Shown here: positions 23,577 through 33,810 of the stretch, piece after piece
How the letters are laid out: every line of letters starts with the position of its first letter
Numbering within the stretch: position 1 is the stretch's first letter
Position numbers and translations under genes: made by a program
The notes under the pieces: model-generated
What the model saw: only the letters and a program-made list of their open reading frames with translations
Told to the model about the DNA's origin: nothing
Databases searched by the model: none
NCBI GenBank assembly: GCA_947494675.1
Contig: CANLVP010000001.1
Location: 930,001-994,000, forward strand
DNA from: an uncultured Paracoccaceae bacterium
Lineage (GTDB): Bacteria; Pseudomonadota; Alphaproteobacteria; Rhodobacterales; Rhodobacteraceae
DNA: 64,000 nucleotides
Direction of reading: 5' to 3'

Positions 23577-26123
23577 ATGTCCACCTACGCACCCGCTGAA
23601 ATCGAACCCAAATGGCAAGCCGCCTGGGATGACGCCGAGGCCTTTAAGGCCACGCGCACGGGCGACAAACCCAAGTATTACGTGCTTGAGATGTTCCCCT
23701 ACCCTTCTGGCCGGATCCACATGGGGCACGTACGGAACTACACGATGGGTGACGTGATCGCGCGCTACAAGATCGCAACCGGCCACAACGTGCTGCACCC
23801 GATGGGTTGGGACGCCTTTGGCATGCCAGCTGAGAACGCCGCGATGGCGATTGGCGGCCACCCCAAGGACTGGACCTACCAGAACATCGCCGACATGAAG
23901 GCACAGATGAAGCCCATGGGCTGGTCGCTGGATTGGTCGCGCGAACTGGCAACCTGTGATCCAGAATACTACGGCCAGCAACAGGCCATGTTCATCGATT
24001 TCCTCGCTAAAGGCCTGATTTACCGTAAGAAAGCCACCGTGAATTGGGATCCGGTTGATATGACCGTGCTCGCCAACGAACAGGTGATCGACGGCAAAGG
24101 CTGGCGGTCCGGGGCCGAGGTGGAACGCCGCGAGCTGACCCAATGGTTTTTCAAGATCAGCGATTATTCCGAAGAATTGCTCAACGCGATTGACCGGCTC
24201 GACAATTGGCCCGCCAAGGTCAAGCTGATGCAGGCTAACTGGATCGGCAAATCCCGCGGGCTTGAGTTCAGCTTCAAGCGCACCGATGGCGGTGACCCGA
24301 TCAGCGTCTATACCACCCGGCCCGATACGCTGATGGGGGCGTCCTTTGTTGGCATTTCACCTGATCATCCACTCGCCAAAGAGCTTGCGGCCGACGACCC
24401 AAAGGTCGAAGCCTTCCGCGTGGCCTGCGCCAAGGGCGGCACGACCGAGGAAGCGCTGGAAAAGGGCGAAAAGCTGGGGTTCGACACCGGGTTGACCGTG
24501 CAGCATCCGCTTGACCCTGACTGGCACCTGCCGGTCTGGATCGCGAACTTTATCTTGATGGACTACGGCACCGGCGCGATCTTTGCCTGCCCAGCCCACG
24601 ACCAGCGCGACCTTGATTTCTGCCGCAAATATGACCTGCCGGTGATCGACACCTTCTTTGCCATGGACGACCCAACGCCCGTAACCGACACCGCATTCGT
24701 GCCGCCCAAGACCGAAAAGGTGCGCTGGGTGAACCACTTTGCAGGCCTGACCGAAGCCACCGGGCAGGACGCCGTGGACACGACGATCGCCTATGCCGAA
24801 GATCAAGGTTGGGGCACCGGCAAAACTCAATTTCGTCTGCGCGACTGGGGCCTTTCGCGTCAGCGCTACTGGGGCTGCCCGATCCCGGTTGTCCATTGCG
24901 ACGACTGCGGCGTGGTGCCTGAGAAAACGGAAAACCTGCCGATTGAGCTGCCCTACGATGTTTCATTCGACGTCCCCGGCAACCCGCTCGACCGTCACCC
25001 CACATGGCGTGATTGCGCCTGCCCGTCTTGTGGCAAGCCCGCGCAACGCGAAACCGATACGATGGATACATTTGTGGATTCGTCATGGTATTTCGCCCGC
25101 TTCACCGCCCCCCGCGCTGATACGCCCACGGTCGCAGATGATGCGGCCTATTGGATGAACGTCGACCAATATATCGGCGGGATTGAGCACGCGATTTTGC
25201 ACCTGCTTTACAGCCGCTTCTTCGCCCGCGCGATGAACATGACCGGCCACCTGCCGCAGGGCACCGAAGAGCCGTTTGACGCGCTCTTTACCCAGGGCAT
25301 GGTGACCCATGCGATCTACCAGACGCCATCGACCACCGGCGGCAAGCCCACCTACCACTACCCCGAAGCCGTCGAAGAACGTGACGGCAAGGCATTCCTG
25401 ATCGCAGACGGCACAGAGGTTGAGGTCGTGCCATCTGCCAAAATGTCCAAGTCCAAGAACAACGTCGTGGACCCCGACCGCATCGTCGCGGAATACGGTG
25501 CAGATACCGCGCGTTGGTTCGTACTCTCCGACAGCCCGCCCGAGCGCGACGTGGAATGGACCGCATCCGGGGCAGAGGCCGCGTCAAAGCACCTTGCCCG
25601 CGTCTGGCGCATCGCGTCAGAGGCCGCCAGTGCAAGCAATCCTGAAACGCCCGCTGACGACGATCTGAAAAAAGCCACCCACAGGGCCATCGCCGATGTC
25701 ACCTCTGGCGTTGAGACCTTTGGATTTAATGCCGCGATTGCAAAGCTTTACGGCTTTACCAACACACTGGCGAAATCTAAGGCCGGGGCCGATGCGAAAC
25801 GCTGGGCCGCCAAAACGCTGGCGCAGCTCATGGCCCCCATGACCCCGCATCTGTCCGAGGAAATCTGGGCGCTACTGGGTGGCGAGGGCCTGATCGTCAA
25901 CGCGCCTTGGCCCGTCGCGGACCCCGCCATGCTGGTCGAAGACACTGTAACGCTGCCCATTCAGATCAACGGCAAGCGCAAGGCAGAGGTGCAAGTGGCC
26001 GCCGACGCCGCCAAAGCCGACATTGAGGCGCTTGCGCTGGAAACAGTGGCGCGGCAACTTGACGGCGCGACACCCAAAAAGATCATCGTTGTCCCCGGCC
26101 GGATTGTGAACATTGTCATCTAA
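23577..26123 (+). CDS. leuS: Leucyl-tRNA synthetase
   Basis: 848 residues, class I synthetase. HIGH box [15 protein letters not shown] near residue 42; KMSKS box [14 protein letters not shown] near residue 622. The CP1 editing domain is present ([29 protein letters not shown]), and the leucine-specific zinc/insertion region includes [10 protein letters not shown] and [25 protein letters not shown]-terminal anticodon and LeuS-specific domains are complete. Followed with overlap by lptE and holA, a conserved alphaproteobacterial operon. Confidence 0.98.
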   Translation: MSTYAPAEIEPKWQAAWDDAEAFKATRTGDKPKYYVLEMFPYPSGRIHMGHVRNYTMGDVIARYKIATGHNVLHPMGWDAFGMPAENAAMAIGGHPKDWTYQNIADMKAQMKPMGWSLDWSRELATCDPEYYGQQQAMFIDFLAKGLIYRKKATVNWDPVDMTVLANEQVIDGKGWRSGAEVERRELTQWFFKISDYSEELLNAIDRLDNWPAKVKLMQANWIGKSRGLEFSFKRTDGGDPISVYTTRPDTLMGASFVGISPDHPLAKELAADDPKVEAFRVACAKGGTTEEALEKGEKLGFDTGLTVQHPLDPDWHLPVWIANFILMDYGTGAIFACPAHDQRDLDFCRKYDLPVIDTFFAMDDPTPVTDTAFVPPKTEKVRWVNHFAGLTEATGQDAVDTTIAYAEDQGWGTGKTQFRLRDWGLSRQRYWGCPIPVVHCDDCGVVPEKTENLPIELPYDVSFDVPGNPLDRHPTWRDCACPSCGKPAQRETDTMDTFVDSSWYFARFTAPRADTPTVADDAAYWMNVDQYIGGIEHAILHLLYSRFFARAMNMTGHLPQGTEEPFDALFTQGMVTHAIYQTPSTTGGKPTYHYPEAVEERDGKAFLIADGTEVEVVPSAKMSKSKNNVVDPDRIVAEYGADTARWFVLSDSPPERDVEWTASGAEAASKHLARVWRIASEAASASNPETPADDDLKKATHRAIADVTSGVETFGFNAAIAKLYGFTNTLAKSKAGADAKRWAAKTLAQLMAPMTPHLSEEIWALLGGEGLIVNAPWPVADPAMLVEDTVTLPIQINGKRKAEVQVAADAAKADIEALALETVARQLDGATPKKIIVVPGRIVNIVI

Positions 26124-26610
26124 ACCCGCCCTGCCAGCCCGCCGTGCCGCCCTTTTGGGGCTGCTGGCGCTGGCGGGCTGCGGCTTTGCCCCCGCCTATG
26201 GCACGGGGGGTGCCGCGACACCGTTGCGCGGTGCGGTCAGTGTCGTGGCCCCTGAAACGGTTGCTGGCTTCCGCCTGCGAACCCGGCTGACCGACCGCCT
26301 TGGGGCCGCTCAAACACCGCGCTATGTCTTGACCATCGCGCTTACCCAAGACCAGACCGCTGCGGCCATCACGACCGAAGGCGACACCACACGCATCAAC
26401 CTGCGCGGCTTCGCTGAATGGTCGTTGACGGACACCAGCGGCGCGACCCTCGCAGAGGGCAGCAGCCAAACCTTCACCAGCTATTCCGCGACCGGTTCAA
26501 CCGTCGCCACCCAAGCCGCCGCCACGGATGCAGAGACCCGGCTGGCGGTGTCCTTGGCCGATATGATCTTGGCGGACCTGACCGCCACAGCAGGGGATTT
26601 GCCCCGATGA
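26113..26610 (+). CDS. lptE: LPS-assembly lipoprotein LptE
   Basis: 165 residues from a TTG at 26113, overlapping the leuS stop by 11 bases; no better start exists. Lipobox [10 protein letters not shown] puts the lipidated Cys at about residue 23, the CGF start being characteristic of LptE. The rest is the small alpha/beta LptE fold ([44 protein letters not shown]). LptE plugs LptD in the outer membrane for LPS insertion. Position between leuS and holA supports the call. Confidence 0.88.
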   Translation: MSSKPALPARRAALLGLLALAGCGFAPAYGTGGAATPLRGAVSVVAPETVAGFRLRTRLTDRLGAAQTPRYVLTIALTQDQTAAAITTEGDTTRINLRGFAEWSLTDTSGATLAEGSSQTFTSYSATGSTVATQAAATDAETRLAVSLADMILADLTATAGDLPR

Positions 26611-27629
26611 AGCTGACCGGACGCGACGCCGCCGCCTACCTGAAAAAGCCCGACCCGACCCATGCGGGGCTGCTGATCTTTGGTGCTGACGCGATGCGTG
26701 TGTCTGACAAACGACAAGCGGTGATCGCCGCCCTCACCGGCCCCAATGCCGAAGAGGAAATGCGCCTCACGCGGATCGCCGCCGCCGATCTGCGCAAAGA
26801 TCCCGCGATGCTCAATGACGCGCTTAAGGCGCAGGGCTTCTTTCCCGGCCCCCGCGTCGCCTTTGTCGAAGGGGCGACCGACGGGCTGTCCAAAGTCTTT
26901 GACGCGGCCCTTGCCGATTGGCAGCCCGGTGATGCGCAGATCGTCGCCGCTGCGGGCCAGCTGACCGCCAAATCCGCCCTGCGCAAAGTGTTCGAGGGCC
27001 ACCGCGCCGCCGTTGCCATCGGCATCTACGACGACCCGCCGAGCCGCGCCGACATCGAAGAAGCGCTCGCCAAGGCCGGACTGACAGACGTCCCCCGCGA
27101 CGTGATGGAGGCCGTGACAGCCCTGTCCCAATCGCTGCAACCCGGTGATTTCCGCCAGACGCTTGAGAAACTCGGCCTTTATAAACGTGGCGATTCGGCC
27201 CCGGTGACGGTGGACGAATTGAAGGCTAACGCCCCGCAATCGGCAGAGGTCGACGTGGACGATATCATTAATGTGGTGGCAACCGGGGATGCGCAGGCCA
27301 TCGGCCCAACCCTGCAAGAGCTTTACGCCCAGGGCGTCGCGCCTGTGACCCTTTGCATCGGGGCCATGCGCCACTTTCGCCGGTTGCATCAGGTGGCGTC
27401 AGACCCCGGCGGGCCAGGGCAAGGTGTCGGCAAACTGCGCCCCCCCGTCTTTGGCCCCCGTCGGGACCAGATGACACGACAAGCAGGCCAATGGGGCCGC
27501 GACCGGCTGGAACGCGCGCTCACCGCGCTGACCGATACTGATCTGCAAATGCGCAGCGCGTCCACCGCGCCAACCCACGCGCTGATGGAACGCACCTTGA
27601 TTCGCCTTGCAATGATGGCGCGCCGCTAG
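26607..27629 (+). CDS. holA: DNA polymerase III subunit delta
   Basis: 340 residues from the ATG at 26607 (ATGA overlap with lptE). Clamp-loader delta: the N-terminal LLIFGADAMRVSDKRQAVIAAL, the RIAAADLRKDPAMLNDAL segment and a C-terminal collar domain with APTHALMERTLIRLA. It opens the beta clamp during loading. The lptE-holA linkage is conserved in the class. A terminator-like hairpin follows, shared with the convergent small gene. Confidence 0.92.
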   Translation: MKLTGRDAAAYLKKPDPTHAGLLIFGADAMRVSDKRQAVIAALTGPNAEEEMRLTRIAAADLRKDPAMLNDALKAQGFFPGPRVAFVEGATDGLSKVFDAALADWQPGDAQIVAAAGQLTAKSALRKVFEGHRAAVAIGIYDDPPSRADIEEALAKAGLTDVPRDVMEAVTALSQSLQPGDFRQTLEKLGLYKRGDSAPVTVDELKANAPQSAEVDVDDIINVVATGDAQAIGPTLQELYAQGVAPVTLCIGAMRHFRRLHQVASDPGGPGQGVGKLRPPVFGPRRDQMTRQAGQWGRDRLERALTALTDTDLQMRSASTAPTHALMERTLIRLAMMARR

Positions 27630-27635
27630 AAACGC

Positions 27636-27669
27636 AAAAGGGCGCGCCGCATATCGGCACGCCCCTTTG
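27636..27669. terminator. Bidirectional hairpin after holA
   Basis: AAAAGGGCG, CGCCG-type inner stem, CGCCCCTTT; a stem with one bulge, A-run on one side and T-run on the other, so it can serve holA and the reverse gene at 27694. Confidence 0.65.
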
Positions 27670-27693
27670 ACTGAATTCTTTGGCGTTCAGGTC

Positions 27694-27891
27694 TTAGAAA
27701 GAACCCGAAGCGGCAACCAGTGCGGCCAGCAGGCCCAGCACAACGTAGCCAGAGTTGATGGAACCACCAGGTGTAGGTGCGTCAACAATGACGACTGGCT
27801 CAACGATTTCAGGGGCCAGACCACCAGCGGTGGCGGCGGAACCAGCAACTGCGATGGCAGCGGCGGCAGCAAGTGTAGTCGTAATACGCAT
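27694..27891 (-). CDS. Tiny secreted protein, copy 2 of a tandem pair (YjbE-like position)
   Basis: 65 residues from the ATG at 27891. Signal peptide RITTTLAAAAAIAVAGSAATA, then a short Pro/Val linker (APEIVEPVVIVDAPTPG) and a hydrophobic C terminus SGYVVLGLLAALVAASGSF. It is nearly identical to the gene at 27971, evidence of tandem duplication. The pair closes a reverse-strand YjbH-YjbF operon; in enterobacteria the corresponding yjb operon carries a tiny secreted protein, YjbE. Homology to YjbE itself is not evident. Confidence 0.7.
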   Translation of the reverse strand: MRITTTLAAAAAIAVAGSAATAGGLAPEIVEPVVIVDAPTPGGSINSGYVVLGLLAALVAASGSF

Positions 27892-27920
27892 TGTCAAATC
27901 TCCGTAGGTTTAGATGTGAG

Positions 27921-27945
27921 AAAGGCTGGCACGAGGCCAGCCTTT
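27921..27945 (-). terminator. Hairpin between the twin small genes
   Basis: AAAGGCTGGC, loop of five, GCCAGCCTTT: a perfect 10-bp stem followed on the minus strand by TCTCAC. It probably ends most transcripts after the first copy, or stabilises its mRNA 3' end. Confidence 0.75.
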
Positions 27946-27970
27946 CCTATTCAAGCTTCTAATCGGTTGA

Positions 27971-28171
27971 TTAGAAAGAGCCAGAAGCAGCAACCAGAGC
28001 TGCAAGCAGGCCGAGAACAACGTAGCCGCTGTTGATCGAGCCAGCAGGAGCAGGCGTGTCAACTACGACAACTGGTGCTTCCATGACTTCAGGGGCCAGG
28101 CCACCAGCGTTGGCAGCGGCACCAGTTACAGCGATAGCAGCTGCGGCGGCGAGAGTAGTGGTAAGGCGCAT
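27971..28171 (-). CDS. Tiny secreted protein, copy 1 of a tandem pair
   Basis: 66 residues from the ATG at 28171; a longer frame to 28210 adds non-homologous residues. Same plan as the copy at 27694: signal peptide RLTTTLAAAAAIAVTGAAANA, linker EVMEAPVVVVDTPAPAG, and the identical C-terminal SGYVVLGLLAALVAASGSF. The C-terminal hydrophobic stretch of about 16 residues could insert in a membrane or drive self-assembly. Its own upstream region (28172-28278) is AT-rich enough to hold a promoter. Confidence 0.7.
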   Translation of the reverse strand: MRLTTTLAAAAAIAVTGAAANAGGLAPEVMEAPVVVVDTPAPAGSINSGYVVLGLLAALVAASGSF

Positions 28172-28278
28172 GTCGGTACTCCAATTAGATGCACTTTGAT
28201 TGACGATCACGAATTGTCTATCGGCGTTTTCATGTCAAAACAAGCCACTAATTCAAATCGGCTGGTTCGTCGGCCACA

Positions 28279-28929
28279 TTACGGGCGCTCAAGAACCAGG
28301 AATCCGGTGCCTGGCGACACTGCCTGATTGCTTTTTATGATAGCGCCACCAGCCGCGACCCAGTAAGTGTTTGAAAACGCGGTATTTTCACCCTGACATG
28401 ACTCGTCAAACCGCCTTGTCGGCGTTGATTTGCCCAAAATTTCAACAGTTTCAGACCCTGTTAATGCGATGCTGCACTGCAACACCTCCTGTGAAATTTG
28501 GTCGAGGTCGGTGATCGTTTCATGGATTCGTTGCGCGTTTCCGCCGCCTGCCGCGATGGCCGCGCGGACGCCAGAGACCTCTGCCGCAAGCAGATCACGC
28601 GGGAATCCCCGTGTGGCGGCAATGATTCCATTTTCCAGCGTTACGGCCACGTTGTCGGCACTCAGCCAGGTCACGCGATTGCCGTTTGTTGAGGCCACAA
28701 CAAGCGACGCGACCGAATTTCCGCCATAGGCCGTCACCAACATAAAGGCGCCGGGGTTGGCATCCGCCTGCGCGCGGGTCAGCACGGGTGCCGCGGGCTG
28801 CGTCGGTTCACCTCCGCCAAACCGCTGCTGAACGACCCCAAGGAATCCCTTGGCGGCCGAGTTATCATAAAGCGGCCCACAGGCCGTCAGCAGCGCCAGA
28901 GCCGCCCCCAAAATGGTCGTATTTTTCAT
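28279..28929 (-). CDS. yjbF: YjbF/GfcB-family lipoprotein
   Basis: 216 residues. Lipobox ALLTACGPLY with the lipidated Cys near residue 17. The domain (LVTAYGGNSVASLVVASTNGNRVTW, NGIIAATRGFPRDLLAAE, and the C-terminal FSNTYWVAAGGAIIKSNQAVSPGTGFLVLE) matches the YjbF/GfcB lipoproteins of exopolysaccharide and group 4 capsule operons. Its start overlaps the yjbH-like stop (ATGA). It likely works with the outer-membrane YjbH protein in polysaccharide secretion or surface assembly. Confidence 0.78.
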   Translation of the reverse strand: MKNTTILGAALALLTACGPLYDNSAAKGFLGVVQQRFGGGEPTQPAAPVLTRAQADANPGAFMLVTAYGGNSVASLVVASTNGNRVTWLSADNVAVTLENGIIAATRGFPRDLLAAEVSGVRAAIAAGGGNAQRIHETITDLDQISQEVLQCSIALTGSETVEILGKSTPTRRFDESCQGENTAFSNTYWVAAGGAIIKSNQAVSPGTGFLVLERP

Positions 28930-31157
28930 CGCCAGAAACGTCCCCAGGTATCGTCCAGATCAGACAGTTGTCCGCCGCGCACGGTTTCATAGAGCCGTCC
29001 CTGCACTTGCACGCGCGCGCCGCCATCTCGTGACAACGACTGCAGCGTGGTGCTGGTGGTGCGCCGCGATGGGGTGCCAATAAAGTAGTCGTAAGGGATC
29101 GTGATCCGAATCCCCTTGTCGAACGATCCTTCGCCGAACTGGTCAAACGGCATGTCGGTTAGCGTAAAGTAACCACCGATCTTCCAGCCGTTCTCAAATT
29201 CGCGATCCAGCGCAAAGGTTGCGCCCCAGTCGCCTGCCAGATAGCGGCCTGCATCGATCCGCGCCTGAAATCCCTTACCGATGTCATAATAGGCTGACAC
29301 ATGACCACTCACGACCGTATAGTCGCCATCCTCAACCCGGTTTCGGAACCCCGTTACCGGATCACGCACGGTCTTGTATTGCGCAAAGCCAAGCCCAAGA
29401 TCCTGATCGCGCATGGCAAGATAATTAACCTCGGCCCCCAGCGCCCATTTGCTTGCCACCGGCGCATAAAGCACCTCGGTCGAAATGCCACCGTACATCT
29501 GTTCAAGGTAACCGGCCGTGACGCGGCCATACACCTCTGGCGCAAGGCGCGTGTAATAAGAGGCCGTCAGGTGCCGCAGGTTCAAATCGCCATCACGACC
29601 AAAGAACGCCTGATCCGTCCGCACGTTTGCATAGTCGTTGGGATTGTCGAAAAAGCGCAGCGCCTCTTGCGCACCAAGCGCCGATTGCCGCACCCGGCCA
29701 GAGATCACCAGATTGCGGCTGACCTGATATTCAGCGTCGACCTGAAGGCCCACATCCGCCTCGAGCGAGCTGGTGCCGCTAAAAATCACAAGATTCAGAT
29801 AAGGCCCAATGCCCCAACGGAACCGCGATTCCGGTTCGGGATTCATCACCAGCCCATCTGACGCGCCCGCCTGACCAAAGGTCGCTGCATCATAGATCGC
29901 CGCCGTGCCGCCGACGCGGTTTTCGTATTGTTCGATCTGGCGACGCGGCAGCGTCACCGACGACAACGGCAATCCGGCTTGCGTCGGTTCAAGAATGAAT
30001 TGCTGAACTGACGGCGGGATAATCTGCGTCATCATCCGCGCGACACGGCCCATTGCCTGTGCCTCGGACCGGTACCGCGTGTTTTCATACCGCACGCGCG
30101 CCGTGCGATCTGTGATCTCTAACCCGACAAGTTCTATCCCTTCGACTTGCAACAGCTGGGTCAAACCGGCACGCACTGCAGGTTCTGGTTGTTTCGCCTG
30201 ATCCCACGTTTGCGCCGCGCGCTGGTCAGCCGTCCGCACGCGCACGGGAGCCGGTGCCGGTTCCAACCCACTGGCGGTGGGGCGTTTTGTCGGGTTGATC
30301 AGGAACGTCGCACTTGCAGACAGGTCTTCGCCATTCAGATAGGCCGCATTCAACTCGATTCCCGGACGCGGACGATAGGTCACCCCAAAGTTGAGTGGGG
30401 AACTGACGTTCACCGCTGGAGTAAACGTCTCTTTCAGATAGGCGTTTGACGAATACTCAGCCTTGATGCCGAGCGTCGGCGTGATCTGATATTCAAACCC
30501 ACCAAACAAAGCCGCATCGCCGCGGAAGAACTGGTTGACCGAAATCGTGCCGCCGTTGCCCGCGTCTTCGTCGTCTGCTTGCACCCGGTCGACATAGACA
30601 GGTCGCGTGTCAAAATAGGGGTCGATCGCACTAAAAGGGTTACTGAACCCGTTCCTGCTACTCAAACGGCCCCAGCCCAAACCACCAGTGACGATCAGCT
30701 TTGACCCGACTGACTTGGACCCGACGATGTACTCCGAGCCAAACCGGCCGGTCCCGAGAAAGTCGCGCAGCCCGATTGCAATCGCCGGCAGATAGCGGCT
30801 TTCGTCCGTAAGGCGGTATTGCAGATCAAAGCTGCGGTCGAAGGTTTGCTTGGACCGCGCCGCATCCGGGTTATCCGGGTCCACGATCTGCCAGTTGTCG
30901 AACGTCGAATAACGGAACGCACCCGACAGTCGATCCGTCAGTTGGTAGTTGAACGATGTCTTATAGCCACCCGATCCCGCATAGCTGAGAGTGGCGGCGA
31001 TGTCGCCTGTGTTCGCGCTTTCGGCTGTCGGCATTTCCAACAGGCCCGGCGTACCGAAAATTGTGTATGAAGGCCCACTGTCCTGCGCCCCTACCGCCTG
31101 ACCCAGCGCCAGCAGCATCGCTGCATACCCGACTGTCCGCACATAACCGCTGCGCAT
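28926..31157 (-). CDS. yjbH: YjbH-family outer-membrane beta-barrel protein
   Basis: 743 residues with a signal peptide (GYAAMLLALGQAVGAQ). The YjbH (DUF940) N-terminal block is clear: SYTIFGTPGLLEMPTAESANTGD and ATLSYAGSGGYKTSFNYQLTDRLSGAF. Many alternating amphipathic strands follow, and a C-terminal porin-like domain with ARIDAGRYLAGDWGATFALDREF and ITIPYDYFIGTPSRRT. Length is normal for the family. YjbH and YjbF are encoded together in enterobacterial exopolysaccharide operons; here no glycosyltransferases are adjacent, so the polymer is unknown. Confidence 0.85.
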   Translation of the reverse strand: MRSGYVRTVGYAAMLLALGQAVGAQDSGPSYTIFGTPGLLEMPTAESANTGDIAATLSYAGSGGYKTSFNYQLTDRLSGAFRYSTFDNWQIVDPDNPDAARSKQTFDRSFDLQYRLTDESRYLPAIAIGLRDFLGTGRFGSEYIVGSKSVGSKLIVTGGLGWGRLSSRNGFSNPFSAIDPYFDTRPVYVDRVQADDEDAGNGGTISVNQFFRGDAALFGGFEYQITPTLGIKAEYSSNAYLKETFTPAVNVSSPLNFGVTYRPRPGIELNAAYLNGEDLSASATFLINPTKRPTASGLEPAPAPVRVRTADQRAAQTWDQAKQPEPAVRAGLTQLLQVEGIELVGLEITDRTARVRYENTRYRSEAQAMGRVARMMTQIIPPSVQQFILEPTQAGLPLSSVTLPRRQIEQYENRVGGTAAIYDAATFGQAGASDGLVMNPEPESRFRWGIGPYLNLVIFSGTSSLEADVGLQVDAEYQVSRNLVISGRVRQSALGAQEALRFFDNPNDYANVRTDQAFFGRDGDLNLRHLTASYYTRLAPEVYGRVTAGYLEQMYGGISTEVLYAPVASKWALGAEVNYLAMRDQDLGLGFAQYKTVRDPVTGFRNRVEDGDYTVVSGHVSAYYDIGKGFQARIDAGRYLAGDWGATFALDREFENGWKIGGYFTLTDMPFDQFGEGSFDKGIRITIPYDYFIGTPSRRTTSTTLQSLSRDGGARVQVQGRLYETVRGGQLSDLDDTWGRFWR

Positions 31158-31226
31158 ACCGCAACCCCCGCCTCTTGATTGTTGGCTCGTTTCTAACCCG
31201 CACGCATTCAGATTGGAATCGTCTTT

Positions 31227-32384
31227 TTAGGATGCGGGCGGGGTGTTGCCCGTCCATCTCAAGGCACCCAGCGCGGCATGTCGCCCCGTCGCCAATGAGG
31301 CCGAGATCAGGTAGCCGCCGGTCGGTGCTTCCCAGTCCAACATCTCACCCGCTGCGAAAAGGCCGGGCTGGCTGTTGAACATCAAATCATCGTTCAACGC
31401 GTCGAAACGCAGCCCCCCCGCGGTCGAGATCGCCTCATCCAGTGGACGCGGCCCTTGGTGGGTGAGCCGCAAGCCTTTGATCGTGCTTGCGAAATCACCC
31501 CCAAAGGGGCGTCCAAATTCGTTCAGCAGGGCGATCCGCACCGGGTCAAGCCGCAGCACCTTGCGCAGATGATTGGACAGGCTCGCCTTGCCGCGCGGCT
31601 TGGCCAAAGCCTGCTGCACCCGGTCCAGCGACAGGTCGGGCACAAGGTCTACGACCAGCGGCGCGCCGTCGCGCATCGCGGCTGAGACCTCGTAAATGCC
31701 GCCGCCTTCGATCCCACGGGCCGAGATCACAAATTCGCCACGCGACCGCAGGTCACCCGACGTCAAGGCCACACCCTTGACCGGCTTGCCCAAATGCGGG
31801 GCCATATGCGGCGACCAATCGACCACGAACCCGCAATTTGCAGGCCGAAACGGCACCACTTGTGACATCTGATCCCACCAGCGCCCGTCCGACCCCAGCC
31901 GCGCCCAACTGCCGCCGCCCAGTGCCAAAATGTAGACATCCGCGCGGATCGCCGGATGGTCCTGAAACAGCGCAGCACCATCCTGCCAACCGATCCAGCG
32001 GTGCCGTGTGCGCAGCGTCACGCCCTGCGCATCCAACCGCTGCAACCACGCCCGCAACAGCGGCGAGGCCTTCATCGCCTTGGGAAACACCCGCCCCGTT
32101 GATCCGGTGAAAAGCGGCTGCCCTAATCCTTTAGCCCAGGCCATGATCGCCTCTGGGCCAAAACCCGCGACCGCCGTCGCCAAGGCGGGCGGCATATCCC
32201 CGAATGCCGCCTCAAAATCTGCCGTGATCTTGGTCAGGTTCAACCCCGACTTGCCCGCCATCAGAAACTTGCGCCCGACAGATGGCATACGGTCAGCCAA
32301 AGTCACCGCAACGCCTGCCGCCGACAACACCTCTGCCGCCATTAGCCCCGAAGGACCGGCCCCAATGACAAGCGCGGTTGTCAC
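31227..32384 (-). CDS. BaiN/HI0933-like flavoprotein (TIGR03862 type)
   Basis: 385 residues. FAD Rossmann motif VIGAGPSGLMAAEVL at residues 6-20 and the characteristic RKFLMAGKSGLNLTK shortly after; ALGGGSWARLGSDGRWW mid-protein; C-terminal GLFAAGEMLDWEAPTGGYLIS. These mark the HI0933/BaiN group, subgroup with shortened N-terminal glycine motif, and suggest a reductase of unknown substrate. It starts inside the end of the mscS-type gene (ATGA overlap). Confidence 0.82.
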   Translation of the reverse strand: MTTALVIGAGPSGLMAAEVLSAAGVAVTLADRMPSVGRKFLMAGKSGLNLTKITADFEAAFGDMPPALATAVAGFGPEAIMAWAKGLGQPLFTGSTGRVFPKAMKASPLLRAWLQRLDAQGVTLRTRHRWIGWQDGAALFQDHPAIRADVYILALGGGSWARLGSDGRWWDQMSQVVPFRPANCGFVVDWSPHMAPHLGKPVKGVALTSGDLRSRGEFVISARGIEGGGIYEVSAAMRDGAPLVVDLVPDLSLDRVQQALAKPRGKASLSNHLRKVLRLDPVRIALLNEFGRPFGGDFASTIKGLRLTHQGPRPLDEAISTAGGLRFDALNDDLMFNSQPGLFAAGEMLDWEAPTGGYLISASLATGRHAALGALRWTGNTPPAS

Positions 32385-33697
32385 GCCTTTTCAGCTGCCG
32401 GGAACCCGCCCTTGATCTCGACCACACGCTGTGGGAACGGAATTTCGATGCCTTCGGCCTTCAGCGCATTCCAGATCAGGAACAGCACATCGCTGGTGTA
32501 TTTGTTCTTGCCGTCGTCGATCCCTTCGACCCAGAATTCGACCGCAAAATTGATGCCGCTATCGCCAAAACCGCGCAGCTCTACGTCGGGCAACTCAGGC
32601 TCTGACAGCACGCCGGGATGTTTCAGCACCGCCTTTTGCACCAGATCCGGGATCAGGTTAATATCCGTGTCATAGCTAACGCTGAATTCTGCCTCGAGCC
32701 TGTTGGCACTTCCGCTGTCGGAATAATTCACCACCCGCGTGGTGATGAAATCCTCGTTCGGGACGACGATCCAGCGGCCATCGTAGGTTTCAAGAATGGT
32801 GGCCCGCGCCGTCATCTTGATGATCGTGCCAGCCTCACCGCCGTCCAGCTCCACGTAGTCGCCAACGGTGGCTTGCCCTTCGAGCAGCAGGATCACACCG
32901 CTGATAAAATTGGACGCGATCTTTTGCAGGCCAAAACCCAGACCCACACCCACCGCACCACCGATAATCGCGAGTGAGGACAGGTTTATCCCCATGATAT
33001 TCATCAACAAAAGGAAGGCGAAGCCAAAGATGGCAAACTCTGCCGTCTTGACCAGCAATTGCCGGATCGCAGGCCGCATGGGCTGCTTTTCGATATAGGT
33101 CGCGGTCTGGCTGTTGGACCATGTGCCGAACCAAAACAGGATGCTGCCCGCAATCGCACCACGCACCAGCGCCATGATCGAGAACTTGATATTCCCGACC
33201 CCAACGGTGGTTTCCGTCAGGAACAGTGACACGTCCTCAAGGATGCCCAGCGCGTAAAGTGCGGCAATCGGCACGACCACATATCGGGCCAGTGTGCGCA
33301 GGAACGGTTCCTTGATGATCTTGTCGGCCAGCGCGCGCGCCGCCAGAAAGATAAAGACCCGTTTGCCGAATGCGATCACCGCGCCAGAGCCAAAGATCGA
33401 CCGCGTGACCTGTTCCCCGATGGCCGTCAGACCGTAGGCCAACAACGGCAGCAGCAACGGCAGGAACATCAGCAGATAGAGCCGCCCTTTGGACAGGAGA
33501 GAGGTTGACCCTTCGGGCGGTGTCAGCAATGTCGTGATCCGCCGCGACATGATCCGGTTGATCAACCGTGCCAGCAAATAGGCTGCAATCAGCAGCCCAA
33601 ACTGAGACCACGCCGCCGGTGACAGCAGCCAATCCTGCGCAATCTCGATCCCCTGTTCGAGGTAACCGCGCGCGGTTTCCATAAGTTCACTGTCCAT
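32381..33697 (-). CDS. MscS-family mechanosensitive ion channel
   Basis: 438 residues with about five N-terminal membrane helices. The pore-lining helix is recognised by LAIIGGAVGVGLGFGLQKIASNF, followed by the MscS beta domain GDYVELDGGEAGTIIKM and VVPNEDFITTRVVNYS. The C-terminal alpha/beta domain ends with PFPQRVVEIKGG. It is larger than E. coli MscS (286) because of added N-terminal helices, as in YbdG/YnaI-like channels. It releases osmolytes on hypo-osmotic shock. Cotranscribed with the flavoprotein gene. Confidence 0.9.
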   Translation of the reverse strand: MDSELMETARGYLEQGIEIAQDWLLSPAAWSQFGLLIAAYLLARLINRIMSRRITTLLTPPEGSTSLLSKGRLYLLMFLPLLLPLLAYGLTAIGEQVTRSIFGSGAVIAFGKRVFIFLAARALADKIIKEPFLRTLARYVVVPIAALYALGILEDVSLFLTETTVGVGNIKFSIMALVRGAIAGSILFWFGTWSNSQTATYIEKQPMRPAIRQLLVKTAEFAIFGFAFLLLMNIMGINLSSLAIIGGAVGVGLGFGLQKIASNFISGVILLLEGQATVGDYVELDGGEAGTIIKMTARATILETYDGRWIVVPNEDFITTRVVNYSDSGSANRLEAEFSVSYDTDINLIPDLVQKAVLKHPGVLSEPELPDVELRGFGDSGINFAVEFWVEGIDDGKNKYTSDVLFLIWNALKAEGIEIPFPQRVVEIKGGFPAAEKA

Positions 33698-33810
33698 GAT
33701 GTCGTCCCATTGGCGTCTTACCCTCTGGTTTGACGCGATGCGGGTTGCGACACAAGCCTTATGACCCGTGCCATCTGGGCAATACGCCCCAAATTGCCTA
33801 TGTCTGGGGC

